A DNA stretch of 39,065 nt from Flavobacteriales bacterium CG_4_9_14_3_um_filter_40_17 (GTDB lineage Bacteria > Bacteroidota > Bacteroidia > Flavobacteriales > Flavobacteriaceae). The translations under genes and the position numbers were made by a program. Of the stretch, positions 15,592 through 23,663 are shown piece by piece (position 1 is the first letter of the stretch; each line of letters begins with the position of its first letter). Under the pieces are notes generated by a model that saw nothing but the letters and a program-made list of their open reading frames with translations, was not told where the DNA came from and ran no database searches. The stretch covers positions 37,003 through 76,067 of the forward strand of contig PFUR01000064.1 of assembly GCA_002790195.1 (NCBI GenBank), given 5' to 3'.

Positions 15592-16296
15592 ATGAAAAAC
15601 ACTATTTTGTTTGCAACGATTCTCAGCGTAACTTCAATCGTATCCGCGCAGGAAAAAAATTTCATCGACCAACCTTATGTCGAAACTTTTGCAACGGTTG
15701 ATACCTTGGTCACGCCGGACAGAATCTATCTGAACATTTTTATCTCGGAAAAAGATACCAAAGACAAAATTTCTTTGGAAGAATTGGAAAACAAGATGGA
15801 AGCCATTTTGAAAAGCCTTAAAATCGATACCAAAAAAGATTTGGTTTTGCAGGACTTGGCGAGCAATTTCAAGACGTATTTTCTCAAACAAAAAGATGTT
15901 TTGAAAAATAAACTTTACCAACTGAAAGTTACAGATGCGCAAACCGCCGGAAAGGTAATTGTCGGGTTAGAAAATGCGGGTATCTCAAATGTACAATTAG
16001 ATCGCACCGAATATTCAAAAATGGAGAAACTTCAGATTATCCTCAAATCAAAAGCCGTTTTGAAAGCCAAAGAATATGCTGCTGCGCTGACCCAACCACT
16101 CGGGCAGAAAGTTGGCTCGGCCATTTATATTTTTGAGCAAAATCAGCAGTCCTATGATGGACTGTACGGGAAGGCAGCCGGAATTTCGATAAGAGGAATG
16201 TCAACGAAAACCGAAAACTACGAGCCCATCGACATCGAGTTTCAAAAAATAAAAGTTCAGGTATCGGCGGGCGTTAAGTTTAAATTGTTGGACTAA
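15592..16296 (+). CDS. SIMPL-domain (DUF541) periplasmic protein
   Basis: A 234-residue protein with a signal peptide (MKNTILFATILSVTSIVSAQ) and a SIMPL/DUF541 domain, recognised from the opening VETFATVDTLVTPDRIYLNIFISEKD, the VGLENAGISNVQLDRTEYS segment and the closing KIKVQVSAGVKFKL. SIMPL proteins are exported proteins of poorly defined role, linked in some species to oxidative stress or surface functions. The start at 15592 is preferred over an upstream in-frame ATG at 15556, because it places the signal peptide at the N-terminus. It follows the DUF4258-like gene by 35 bp. Confidence 0.87.
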   Translation: MKNTILFATILSVTSIVSAQEKNFIDQPYVETFATVDTLVTPDRIYLNIFISEKDTKDKISLEELENKMEAILKSLKIDTKKDLVLQDLASNFKTYFLKQKDVLKNKLYQLKVTDAQTAGKVIVGLENAGISNVQLDRTEYSKMEKLQIILKSKAVLKAKEYAAALTQPLGQKVGSAIYIFEQNQQSYDGLYGKAAGISIRGMSTKTENYEPIDIEFQKIKVQVSAGVKFKLLD

Positions 16297-16298
16297 AG

Positions 16299-16440
16299 CC
16301 GGAAGTCGGAAATCAGAAGTCGGAAATTTGGTGGCTGAGCGGCTTGCCCTGATTGTAGTCGAAGGAAGCCGAAGTAAGTCAAAACCACCGTTCGAAAGCC
16401 AGAAGCCAGTTGGTTGAGCGGAGTCGAAACCACTGTTGGG
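16299..16440. repeat. Repeat-rich spacer with two TGAGCGG...GTCGAA elements
   Basis: The spacer after the SIMPL gene starts with near-duplicate words (GGAAGTCGGAAATCAGAAGTCGGAAATT), then contains GGCTGAGCGGCTTGCCCTGATTGTAGTCGAAG in part at 16332-16363 and TGGTTGAGCGGAGTCGAAAC at 16411-16430. The second is the reverse-orientation form of the TTCGACTGCGCTCA family elsewhere in the window. No coding sequence is visible. Confidence 0.5.
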
Positions 16441-16555
16441 AAACTATAAGTCGTACAACCATTTAAGCTGTTAGACTAACAATCGATTTTAGTAACCTTT
16501 GTAAAAGTAATAAATGTGTTGTGTTAAAAACTTTGACAAAGGTTTTCTTTTGCGC

Positions 16556-17728
16556 TTAAATATTCCTTCTCTTTTTTTCAGCCGTAAGGAGTGCCAATTC
16601 GCGGTTGGTTTGCCCCACTACGGAGGTGTTTTCTTCAGCCCTACGGATGAGATAGGGCATCACGTCGCGTACTGGCCCAAAAGGCACATATTTGGTAACG
16701 TTGTACCCTCTGCCTGCCATGTTGAAAGTGATGTGGTCACTCATTCCGAAAAGTTGGCCAAACCAAATTCTTTCATCATCGGGTTGGATATCAAAACTGC
16801 GCATCAAATTCATGGCGAGTACAATACTTTCTTCGTTGTGCGATCCGATAAAAAGTGCATGGTGATTTAGATTGCGTAGAATGAGTTGCATAATCCGGCC
16901 ATAATTTTCATCCGTACTTTCCTTGTCCGGGCAAATTGGGGAGAGATACCCTAATTCTTCTGCGCGCTTGTTTTCTTTTTCCATGTAAGCACCGCGCACG
17001 ATTTTAAAACCTGCGTTAAATCCTTCTTTGTTGGCTGTGTTGAGTAAAAAATCCGCATATTCAAAACGGTCTTTCCTGTAGCATTGCAGAGTGTTGAAAA
17101 TGATTGGTTTTTTTTTGTTAAACTTTCGCATCATTTCTAGTATCAATTCGTCAACCGCCTGTTGAATCCAGCTTTCTTCGGCATCAATCAGCAAGCTAAT
17201 ATTTTTCTGATAGGCAATTTCACCAATTTTCCAAAAACGTTGCTCAACAGCTTCCCATTCTTTTTGTTCTTTAGTTGAAAGTGTTGTGCGTGCCGATTTT
17301 TTTTCCAACAGTTCGAATCTAGCAAACCCGGTTGGTTTAAAAACAGCAAAGTGCAAAGCATTGTGAGAAGTTGCAAACGCGATAATTTCAAGTGTTTTTT
17401 CAAGCGCATGATTAAATTGCTTTTCAGACTCTTTTCCCTCTACCGAAAAATCGAGTACCGAATACACGTCTAACGCCCTCATTTTTTCAACAATCGGCAA
17501 GCAGTCTGCTTCGGTCGTACCTCCGCAAAAGTGGTCAAAAACGGTGGAACGGATAAGCCCTTCTACCGGCAAATGTGTTTTGATGGCAAAATTGGTAACG
17601 GCTGTTCCAATTTTCACAAGCGGCTCGTTGGCTATCAATTTGAAGAGAAAAACGGCACGCTCTATTTCAGAGTCCGACTTGAGTGCAAAAGCCACCTCTG
17701 TATTGTTGAAGATATCGACCTGATGCAT
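16556..17728 (-). CDS. putA: Proline dehydrogenase
   Basis: A 390-residue stand-alone proline dehydrogenase of the Bacteroidota type; it oxidises proline to pyrroline-5-carboxylate with FAD at the inner membrane. Recognisable pieces are VFDHFCGGTT, SVLDFSVEGKE, the barrel strands ISLLIDAEESW, PIIFNTLQCYRKD and FKIVRGAYMEKE, GSHNEES, and the active-site ending FGPVRDVMPYLIRRAEENTSV. There is no fused P5C dehydrogenase domain, so this is the monofunctional enzyme. The symbol putA is used loosely; prodh would also fit. A -7-like box is placed 19 bp upstream of the ATG. Confidence 0.95.
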   Translation of the reverse strand: MHQVDIFNNTEVAFALKSDSEIERAVFLFKLIANEPLVKIGTAVTNFAIKTHLPVEGLIRSTVFDHFCGGTTEADCLPIVEKMRALDVYSVLDFSVEGKESEKQFNHALEKTLEIIAFATSHNALHFAVFKPTGFARFELLEKKSARTTLSTKEQKEWEAVEQRFWKIGEIAYQKNISLLIDAEESWIQQAVDELILEMMRKFNKKKPIIFNTLQCYRKDRFEYADFLLNTANKEGFNAGFKIVRGAYMEKENKRAEELGYLSPICPDKESTDENYGRIMQLILRNLNHHALFIGSHNEESIVLAMNLMRSFDIQPDDERIWFGQLFGMSDHITFNMAGRGYNVTKYVPFGPVRDVMPYLIRRAEENTSVVGQTNRELALLTAEKKRRNI

Positions 17729-17746
17729 GGTAAATTAGATATTACA

Positions 17747-17754
17747 CAAATATA
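17747..17754 (-). promoter_or_regulatory. Bacteroidota -7 box in front of proline dehydrogenase
   Basis: Reading the minus strand, TATATTTG matches the TAnnTTTG -7 consensus and lies about 19 bp upstream of the ATG at 17728. No TTG is found at the ideal -33 distance, so the call rests on the -7 box and position alone. Confidence 0.45.
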
Positions 17755-17826
17755 CGACAGGACAGTACGATTATGATAAAATTTTAAGGGAATTTTACTG
17801 GAATTTTGCGAAATTTTAAAATCAAC

Positions 17827-18681
17827 TTATAAGCCCGCATCGATAGCCAAATAAGCCGAACCAAGTAGTTGGAATTCGTCGGTATCGGTATAGTCAATTT
17901 TTAATCTTTGGATGGATTTTGGATACGGAAAATATTGTAACTCTCTGATCATCAATGCGTGATAAATCTCTTTACTTTTAGCAATCGAGCCGCCGATGAT
18001 AATGGCTTCCGGATCGATGGCGCAAACAATGGTTTTGATGAGTTTGCCTAAGTGAATGGCAAATTCGGAAACGATTTGAAGGGCATTTTTATCTCCTTTT
18101 TCGGCTTTTTCAAAAACAGTTTTTGCATCGGTTTGGTAGTTTTTTTCGAAAAAAATACCGCTGCAATAATCTTCAAATTTAGTGTCGAGATAACACATTT
18201 CACCAAATTCGCCTGAACCACAGTTGACATCGATGAGCAATTTTCCGTTTTGAATGATTCCGCCCGCAATACCCGTCCCGATAGCTAAGCCGACAAAATG
18301 TTTATATTTTTTCCCCTTCCCGAAATGAAGTTCGCCTAAGGCAAAACAGTTCGCGTCGTTGTTGACATGGACGGGTACTTTAAATCGCTCTTGCAAGATA
18401 GATTTGAGCGGGACTTCATCCCAAGAGGGGATATTTTGAACGTTGTAAACGATTCCGTTTGCGCGATCAACTACACTCGGCACACCGATGCCAATTGCTG
18501 AAGCTGATTCTTCCCAAACCGATTCGATGGCGGTACAAATTGACTGCAACACTCCTTCCTTGCTTTTGTCTTCGGGCAGTTTGTCTGCAAAAGTTTTTGT
18601 CAGTTTTCCATTGGCAACCATTCCAGAACGCACGTTTGTTGCACCCAAATCAACCCCAATTAATTTTTTTATTGCATTCAT
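17827..18681 (-). CDS. ROK-family sugar kinase (glucokinase-like)
   Basis: A 284-residue ROK protein: the phosphate-1 motif KLIGVDLGATNVRSGMV is at the N-terminus, with IGIGVPSVVDRANGIVYN, VHVNNDANCFALGE and GLAIGTGIAGGIIQNGKL. No helix-turn-helix precedes it, so it is a kinase rather than a ROK repressor; glucose or N-acetylmannosamine are typical substrates. The usual zinc site GHxx...CxCGxxGCxE is not preserved: here the segment reads GEFGEMCYLDTKFEDYCSG, with Glu in place of His and no CxCGxxGC. This variant is, to my knowledge, seen in other Bacteroidota ROK proteins. The ATG at 18681 is clear. It lies on the same strand as, and 98 bp before, the proline dehydrogenase gene. Confidence 0.88.
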   Translation of the reverse strand: MNAIKKLIGVDLGATNVRSGMVANGKLTKTFADKLPEDKSKEGVLQSICTAIESVWEESASAIGIGVPSVVDRANGIVYNVQNIPSWDEVPLKSILQERFKVPVHVNNDANCFALGELHFGKGKKYKHFVGLAIGTGIAGGIIQNGKLLIDVNCGSGEFGEMCYLDTKFEDYCSGIFFEKNYQTDAKTVFEKAEKGDKNALQIVSEFAIHLGKLIKTIVCAIDPEAIIIGGSIAKSKEIYHALMIRELQYFPYPKSIQRLKIDYTDTDEFQLLGSAYLAIDAGL

Positions 18682-18985
18682 TGTAATTCAATTTGTCAAT
18701 TATAGAAATGAAATTTAAAACTACTTATTTTTTGGTTATGATGTGTTTTAAAATATCTTATGATAAATTGTGTTTTGCATCAATATTATTAATAGAAGTT
18801 TTATTTTTACACTTAGAAATTCAAGAGCTTACCAATCGGTGGCAGGAAACATGATTGATGAATTTTGAGTTTTGACATAATTACTAAAGACTAAAACTCA
18901 CACGGCTCATAGACGAATTTCAAATTACAAATAACAATCAACAATTCAACAATCAACAATAGCCAATCATCAATCTAAAATCTAT
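18682..18985. other. Non-coding gap between ROK kinase and oxyR
   Basis: This 304-bp AT-rich divergent spacer should hold promoters for both genes. It contains an inverted repeat TGAGTTTT/AAAACTCA (18866-18873 and 18893-18900, 19-bp spacer), and its last 65 bp are low-complexity (repeated CAATCAACAA and CAATCATC words) leading up to the oxyR start. No coding sequence and no clear TAnnTTTG box were found. Confidence 0.6.
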
Positions 18986-19939
18986 ATGACTATCACACAA
19001 TTACACTATGTCTTGGCAATAGCCGAACAACAAAATTTTACTGTGGCTGCCGAAAAGTGTTTTGTCACCCAACCAACCATGAGTATGCAGGTTCAAAAAT
19101 TGGAAGAGGAGTTAGAGGTACTTATTTTTGACCGAAGCAAAAAACCCATCGCGTTGACGGAAGTAGGGAAAAAAATAATCTATCAGGCCAGGAAGATAGT
19201 CAACGAAGCCTCCCGAATTAAAGATGTAGTCGATCAGGAAAAGGGATATATCGGTGGGGAGTTCAAATTGGGGATTATCCCGACAGTTATGCCTACTTTG
19301 CTGCCGATGTTTATAAAAATATTCATCAGAAAATATCCGAAGGTCAACCTAAAAATAGAGGAGTTAAACACTTTTCAAATCATTAAAAAAATCAAAGAAG
19401 GTCATTTGGATGCAGCCATTGCTGTAACACCGCTTGAAGAAGATCAACTCAAAGAAAGAGTTTTGTATTATGAGCCTTTTGTAGGCTATTTGACGGAAAC
19501 GCATCGGTTGGCTTCCAAGAATAAAATAGAAATAGATGATTTGGATCTCAGCGATTTGTTGTTGTTGGAAGACGGGCATTGTTTCAGAAACGGCGTTGTC
19601 AATTTATGTCATTCCAGTCGGCAGCGAAATGAAAAAAGTATCCAACTTGAGAGTGGAAGTTTTGAAACATTGATAAAATTGTCAAACGAAGGTTTGGGGA
19701 TGACCTTACTCCCTTTTTTGCACACATTGGATGTCAAAGAGTTGGAAAAGAAAAATTTACGTTTTTTTGTAGAGCCATCTCCGGCTCGTGCTGTAAGCTT
19801 AGTTTATCACCAATCTGAATTAAAAATGCAAGTTACGGAAGCACTTCAAGAAGTCATTAATGGCGTTGTCCGCGGAGCCATTGCTTTTCAGGATGTCAAA
19901 ATCGTGAGCCCAATTAAAAAAGCGAAATTGCAGGACTAA
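18986..19939 (+). CDS. oxyR: LysR-type peroxide sensor OxyR
   Basis: A 317-residue LysR regulator. The N-terminal winged helix-turn-helix (MTITQLHYVLAIAEQQNFTVAAEKCFVTQPTMSMQVQKLE) is followed by a co-inducer domain. The redox pair typical of OxyR is present with E. coli numbering, Cys199 and Cys208, in LLLLEDGHCFRNGVVNLC. LIKLSNEGLGMTLLPFL also matches OxyR. Oxidation by H2O2 forms the disulfide and activates peroxide-defence genes (catalase, peroxiredoxin, Dps), none of which are adjacent here. The gene ends in a 4-bp convergent overlap with the small gene at 19936. Confidence 0.95.
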   Translation: MTITQLHYVLAIAEQQNFTVAAEKCFVTQPTMSMQVQKLEEELEVLIFDRSKKPIALTEVGKKIIYQARKIVNEASRIKDVVDQEKGYIGGEFKLGIIPTVMPTLLPMFIKIFIRKYPKVNLKIEELNTFQIIKKIKEGHLDAAIAVTPLEEDQLKERVLYYEPFVGYLTETHRLASKNKIEIDDLDLSDLLLLEDGHCFRNGVVNLCHSSRQRNEKSIQLESGSFETLIKLSNEGLGMTLLPFLHTLDVKELEKKNLRFFVEPSPARAVSLVYHQSELKMQVTEALQEVINGVVRGAIAFQDVKIVSPIKKAKLQD

Positions 19940-20148
19940 CTGAGTGAAACATCGGGTTGTAGATAAATCATACAACAATCTAAATGTGGATTGTTTCGAA
20001 CCAATGATTTAATCCAAAGACTGAGCTCTCTGAGTTCGTGTGGGAGTAAGTATTTGTTGGCTTTTTGTAGTTCTTTGCAGAACAAATTTGTGTCGAAACT
20101 GACGCTTTGCAAGACTGTTTTGGTGTATTCAAAAATCGCTCGAGGCAT
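19936..20148 (-). CDS. Small conserved-looking protein, 70 residues, unknown function
   Basis: A 70-residue acidic/mixed helical protein beginning MPRAIFEYTKTVLQSVSFDTNLFCKEL, with a long central helix ending ELSLWIKSLV and a tail with two adjacent cysteines (DCCMIYL). It matches, from memory, a short family seen widely in Flavobacteriia (FEYTKTVLQKVSFD...LF.KEL.KA...L.P.E...L). No function is assigned. The gene is convergent with oxyR and overlaps its 3' end by 4 bp, so it is not an oxyR operon member. The start codon ATG at 20148 fits the family opening. Confidence 0.65.
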   Translation of the reverse strand: MPRAIFEYTKTVLQSVSFDTNLFCKELQKANKYLLPHELRELSLWIKSLVRNNPHLDCCMIYLQPDVSLS

Positions 20149-20667
20149 AAAGCAAAGTTTTTAGAATTCGCTAACGGATACAAAATAACGAAAATAATTG
20201 GGCAATATTGCACATATATAAGTTAAAATATTACAAAATTAATTGTCAATTTTAGAGTGTGTTCATTATCAGGTAGTTTTATTTTATTTATATGTTGAGT
20301 AGAAAAAACTAGTAATAAAAATTAATTTGAAGATTTGAAATTATGTCAATTCTATAGATTCTGAAAGTTGAAAGCTTAGTTTTAAGGGTTCAATATTGAA
20401 ATCACGAATGCACAATTGTTTCTAATCATTTAATAGGTTAAAGCCAGTTGCTCCATCATTGCCAACTCATCTTCCATCGCCTGATTCCTTCTATTCCAAC
20501 CCTTTGTTTATCCGCTTTAAAAAATCGATTTTACTAGAATCAATTTACGCGTTCAAGAAGGTTTTATCGGGTTAAATCTATCGATGTTTTTATTTTTTTA
20601 ACATTCATTTAACCAAGCATACTTAAACGAAAACATCACTTTATAGTCAATAGGTAAAACTTAACAA
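20149..20667. other. 519-bp gap with no intact gene
   Basis: The left part is AT-rich (promoter side of the small gene at 19936) and shows no other feature. The right part, from about 20430 to 20544, contains a minus-strand stretch with gene-like residue composition that is broken by a frameshift (listed as a possible pseudogene). The last 100 bp should hold the promoter of the Spy-like gene. No RNA gene was recognised. Confidence 0.6.
20430..20544 (-). pseudogene. Possible 3' remnant of a decayed gene
   Basis: On the minus strand, one frame reads SKIDFLKRINKG (codons just below 20544) and a second frame continues WNRRNQAMEDELAMMEQ and then LALTY with a stop at 20430-20432. Joining them needs one single-base shift in the GGGTTGG run. 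The composition (charged amphipathic helix, Met/Glu rich) looks protein-like, but the piece is about 35 codons and has no start. The family is not recognised; it could also be chance. Confidence 0.25.
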
Positions 20668-21072
20668 ATGCAAAGACTTTTATTGATATTTATAGCTATT
20701 TTGCTAATTACTGTTTCGGCAGAAGCACAAAGAAGGCCAGGTGGTGGTTTTCAGAATCAAGTAACACCTGAAGAAAGAGTTAGTAAACAGGTGAAAGCAC
20801 TTGAAGAACCGCTAATGCTGGACAATGTGCAAATGAAATTGATGGAAATTACTATGATGAAAAACCAAAAAAAAATTACAGAATTGATGCAAAACATCGA
20901 TTTGTCACGCGAACAAAAAAGAGATTCCGTCCAAAAATTGTATCAAATTCAAAATGATGAAATTCAAAACCTGCTCACCGAGGAACAGTTTGAAGTTTAT
21001 CAGCAAATAGAAAAGGAAAACAGAGAGAAAAGAGCGAAAGAGTTTCGCGGAAAGCGTCCGAACCAAAATTAA
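20668..21072 (+). CDS. Spy/CpxP-like small periplasmic protein
   Basis: A 134-residue exported protein: signal peptide MQRLLLIFIAILLITVSAEA, a short RPGGG linker, and then an all-helical region with repeated LTXXQ-like turns (VTPEERVSKQVKAL, DLSREQKRDSVQKL, LTEEQFEVYQQI). This layout resembles Spy/CpxP or the related Bacteroidota periplasmic helical proteins. A role in periplasmic folding stress is plausible by analogy only. It lies 21 bp upstream of the TonB-dependent receptor gene and is probably co-transcribed with it. The C-terminus is strongly basic (KRAKEFRGKRPNQN). Confidence 0.75.
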   Translation: MQRLLLIFIAILLITVSAEAQRRPGGGFQNQVTPEERVSKQVKALEEPLMLDNVQMKLMEITMMKNQKKITELMQNIDLSREQKRDSVQKLYQIQNDEIQNLLTEEQFEVYQQIEKENREKRAKEFRGKRPNQN

Positions 21073-21093
21073 AAATTCCCAAAAAAAATTGCT

Positions 21094-23547
21094 ATGAAAA
21101 AGATTTTTTTTATGATGCTTGTCATCATAAGCATAGGCGTATTTGCGCAAGCACCACAAATTACCAAGGTGACAGTGAGCGGTACGGTTTTGGATGGTGA
21201 AACCGGCCAGCCACTTGAATATGCCACCATAACACTGCAAAACAGTAAGCGCACACAAATGTTAACCGGCGGTATCACCAACGAGAAGGGCAAGTTTGAA
21301 GTAGAAACTTTTGCAGGAACCTATAACATCAAAGTTGAATACATTTCTTTCAAATCAATAGAGATAAAAGAAAAAAACCTCAAAGAAAATTTTGATATGG
21401 GTGTATTAAAATTGTATACGGATTCTCAGAAGCTTGATGAAGTAAAAATTGTTGCTGAAAAAAGGGATGTGGAAATCAGGCTTGACAAAAAAATATACAA
21501 CGTCGGAAAAGATTTGACTATCAAAGGTGGGACTTTTACAGATTTGCTTGAAAATATCCCATCGGTGACTACAGATGCAGAGGGGACAGTCAGCCTGAGA
21601 GGGAATGACAATGTCCGGATTTTGATTGACGGAAAACCTTCCGGTTTGGTTGGGCTCAGTTCAACCGATGCCTTACGCCAACTACCCGCAGATGCCATCG
21701 AAAGTGTGGAGGTTATTACGAGTCCCTCTGCCAGATATGATGCGGAGGGCACAGCAGGCATCATCAATATCATTCTTAAAAAAGGTAAAATCACGGGATT
21801 AAATGGGTCATTCAGTATAAATACTGGAACACCCGACAATTATGGAGCCAATGCCAACCTAAATTTCCGGACCAAAAAGATCAATCTCTTTAACACAACG
21901 AGTTACAACTACACCAATGCACCAGGCAACAGTGAAAACAAGCGCGAAAACTTTTTTGGCAGCCCGGATAATAAGTTCATCAATGAATTCAGGACCTTCG
22001 ATCGAATCAGAAATAATTTTAACACCAACTTGGGGCTTGAATATTTTTTAACTGAATCTTCATCCATCGTGGGAAGTGTATTTTTTAGAGGAAATGGGGG
22101 CAAAACCGGATCAGATAACTTCACCAACCGGTTAAACGAATCCAAAGAACTGGTTGACCAATCGTTGCGTAGAGAAGATGAAAATCAAAAAGAACAAACC
22201 GTTCAGTATTCCTTAAATTATACCAAAAAATTTAAAACAGACGGTCATCAGCTCACCGCAGACTTTCAGTCGGAAAGATCTTTTGAAGATCAATTTTCCA
22301 ATATCAGCGACAGGGGGATTTTTCCGATTGCGAGCAGTCCGGACATAGAAACCAATCGTACCGATGAAAACCAAGACCGCATATTGGCACAGCTTGATTA
22401 TGTACTCCCGTTTGGAAAAAACTTACAATCACAATTTGAAGCGGGTTATCGCGGAAATTTCAATCAATTAACCACTGATTTTGAAGTTGACACCTTGGGC
22501 GTTGGTGGCGAATTGACGTTGGATGCTAATTTATCCAACAAGCTAATCTATGAAGAGAACATCAATGCCTTCTATACACAGTTGGGTTCTAAATTCGGAA
22601 AGTTTTCCATATTGTTAGGATTGCGTACAGAAATATCCGATATCAACGTTTTACTGGCTACCACCAATAAAACTTTTAATAAAAACTACACAGATTATTT
22701 TCCCACCATCAACATAGGGTATGAATTCAATGACGAAGAGAGCCTGACATTGGGTTTTAACAGACGAATCACGCGCCCGCGATCAAGATTTGTGAATCCG
22801 TTCCCTTCACGCTCCAGCGAAACCAATTTATTTCAAGGAAACCCGGACCTCAATCCTTCCTATTCAAGCGCACTTGATTTAGCCTATTTGAAACGATGGG
22901 AAAAACTGACGCTGACATCTTCTGTTTATTATCAAAGAAGCACAGGCGTGTTTGAGTTTATCTCAGAAGATACTGGTGTATTGACCGATAACGGCGACCC
23001 GATTGTGCGAAGATTTCCGGTCAATTTATCAACCAACAAGCGAGTCGGTTTCGAATTTTCCGGAAATTATACCCCTATAAAATGGTGGAGGATCAATGGA
23101 AATTTGAATGTTTTTAACTCTGAAACCAATGGAGATTTTGACAATGTATCTTTTGATGCCAATACCACTACTTGGTTTACGCGGCTTAACTCGAGGGTAA
23201 CGCTGCCCGGAAAAATAGACTTTCAACAAACTGTATTCTACTCCGGACCTTCCGAAACTGCTCAAAATGAACGGAAAAGCGTATTCACTTCAAACTTAGC
23301 TCTCAGTAAGGATATTCTAAAGGAAAAAGCTTCTTTGGTGATCAATGTACGTGACTTGTTCAATTCCGGTGCGAGAGAAACCGACACGCGGACTTCCACA
23401 TTTTTTTCGACCAGCAATTTCCAATTTCGCAAAAGACAAATCACGCTCACTTTTACCTATCGTTTCAATCAAAAGAAAAATCAACGGGAACGAAATAGGC
23501 AACAAAATGAAAATCAAGGGGGTGGAGAAGAAGAATTTGGTGGATAA
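21094..23547 (+). CDS. TonB-dependent receptor with OMP_b-brl_3-type barrel
   Basis: An 817-residue outer-membrane protein. Order: signal peptide (MKKIFFMMLVIISIGVFAQ), a carboxypeptidase-regulatory-like beta-sandwich (SGTVLDGETGQPLEYATITLQN, about 28-110), a plug with VSLRGNDNVRILIDGKP and SARYDAEGTAGIINIILKKG, and a long beta-barrel ending in ITLTFTYRFNQKKNQ plus a Gly/Glu tail. The AEGTAGIINI motif marks the branch with an outer-membrane beta-barrel (OMP_b-brl_3) domain, rather than SusC. The substrate is not deducible; no SusD gene is adjacent. It is coupled to the upstream Spy-like gene. Confidence 0.92.
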   Translation: MKKIFFMMLVIISIGVFAQAPQITKVTVSGTVLDGETGQPLEYATITLQNSKRTQMLTGGITNEKGKFEVETFAGTYNIKVEYISFKSIEIKEKNLKENFDMGVLKLYTDSQKLDEVKIVAEKRDVEIRLDKKIYNVGKDLTIKGGTFTDLLENIPSVTTDAEGTVSLRGNDNVRILIDGKPSGLVGLSSTDALRQLPADAIESVEVITSPSARYDAEGTAGIINIILKKGKITGLNGSFSINTGTPDNYGANANLNFRTKKINLFNTTSYNYTNAPGNSENKRENFFGSPDNKFINEFRTFDRIRNNFNTNLGLEYFLTESSSIVGSVFFRGNGGKTGSDNFTNRLNESKELVDQSLRREDENQKEQTVQYSLNYTKKFKTDGHQLTADFQSERSFEDQFSNISDRGIFPIASSPDIETNRTDENQDRILAQLDYVLPFGKNLQSQFEAGYRGNFNQLTTDFEVDTLGVGGELTLDANLSNKLIYEENINAFYTQLGSKFGKFSILLGLRTEISDINVLLATTNKTFNKNYTDYFPTINIGYEFNDEESLTLGFNRRITRPRSRFVNPFPSRSSETNLFQGNPDLNPSYSSALDLAYLKRWEKLTLTSSVYYQRSTGVFEFISEDTGVLTDNGDPIVRRFPVNLSTNKRVGFEFSGNYTPIKWWRINGNLNVFNSETNGDFDNVSFDANTTTWFTRLNSRVTLPGKIDFQQTVFYSGPSETAQNERKSVFTSNLALSKDILKEKASLVINVRDLFNSGARETDTRTSTFFSTSNFQFRKRQITLTFTYRFNQKKNQRERNRQQNENQGGGEEEFGG

Positions 23548-23610
23548 CACGCTTATTCCTTGTTAAGTATTTGTGAAACTTGTATTAAAATTTGATTAAA
23601 CTCGTAATTA

Positions 23611-23632
23611 GTCCAACGGCTTGCCGTCCGAC
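23611..23632. repeat. Imperfect 22-bp palindrome in front of the YceI gene
   Basis: Arms GTCCAACGGC and GCCGTCCGAC around TT pair at 8 of 10 positions. It lies 64 bp downstream of the receptor stop and 32 bp upstream of the YceI start. There is no T-run, so it may be a regulatory or repeat element rather than a terminator. Confidence 0.35.
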
Positions 23633-23663
23633 CGGGGGTATTTAAATTTAAAAAAATCACATT

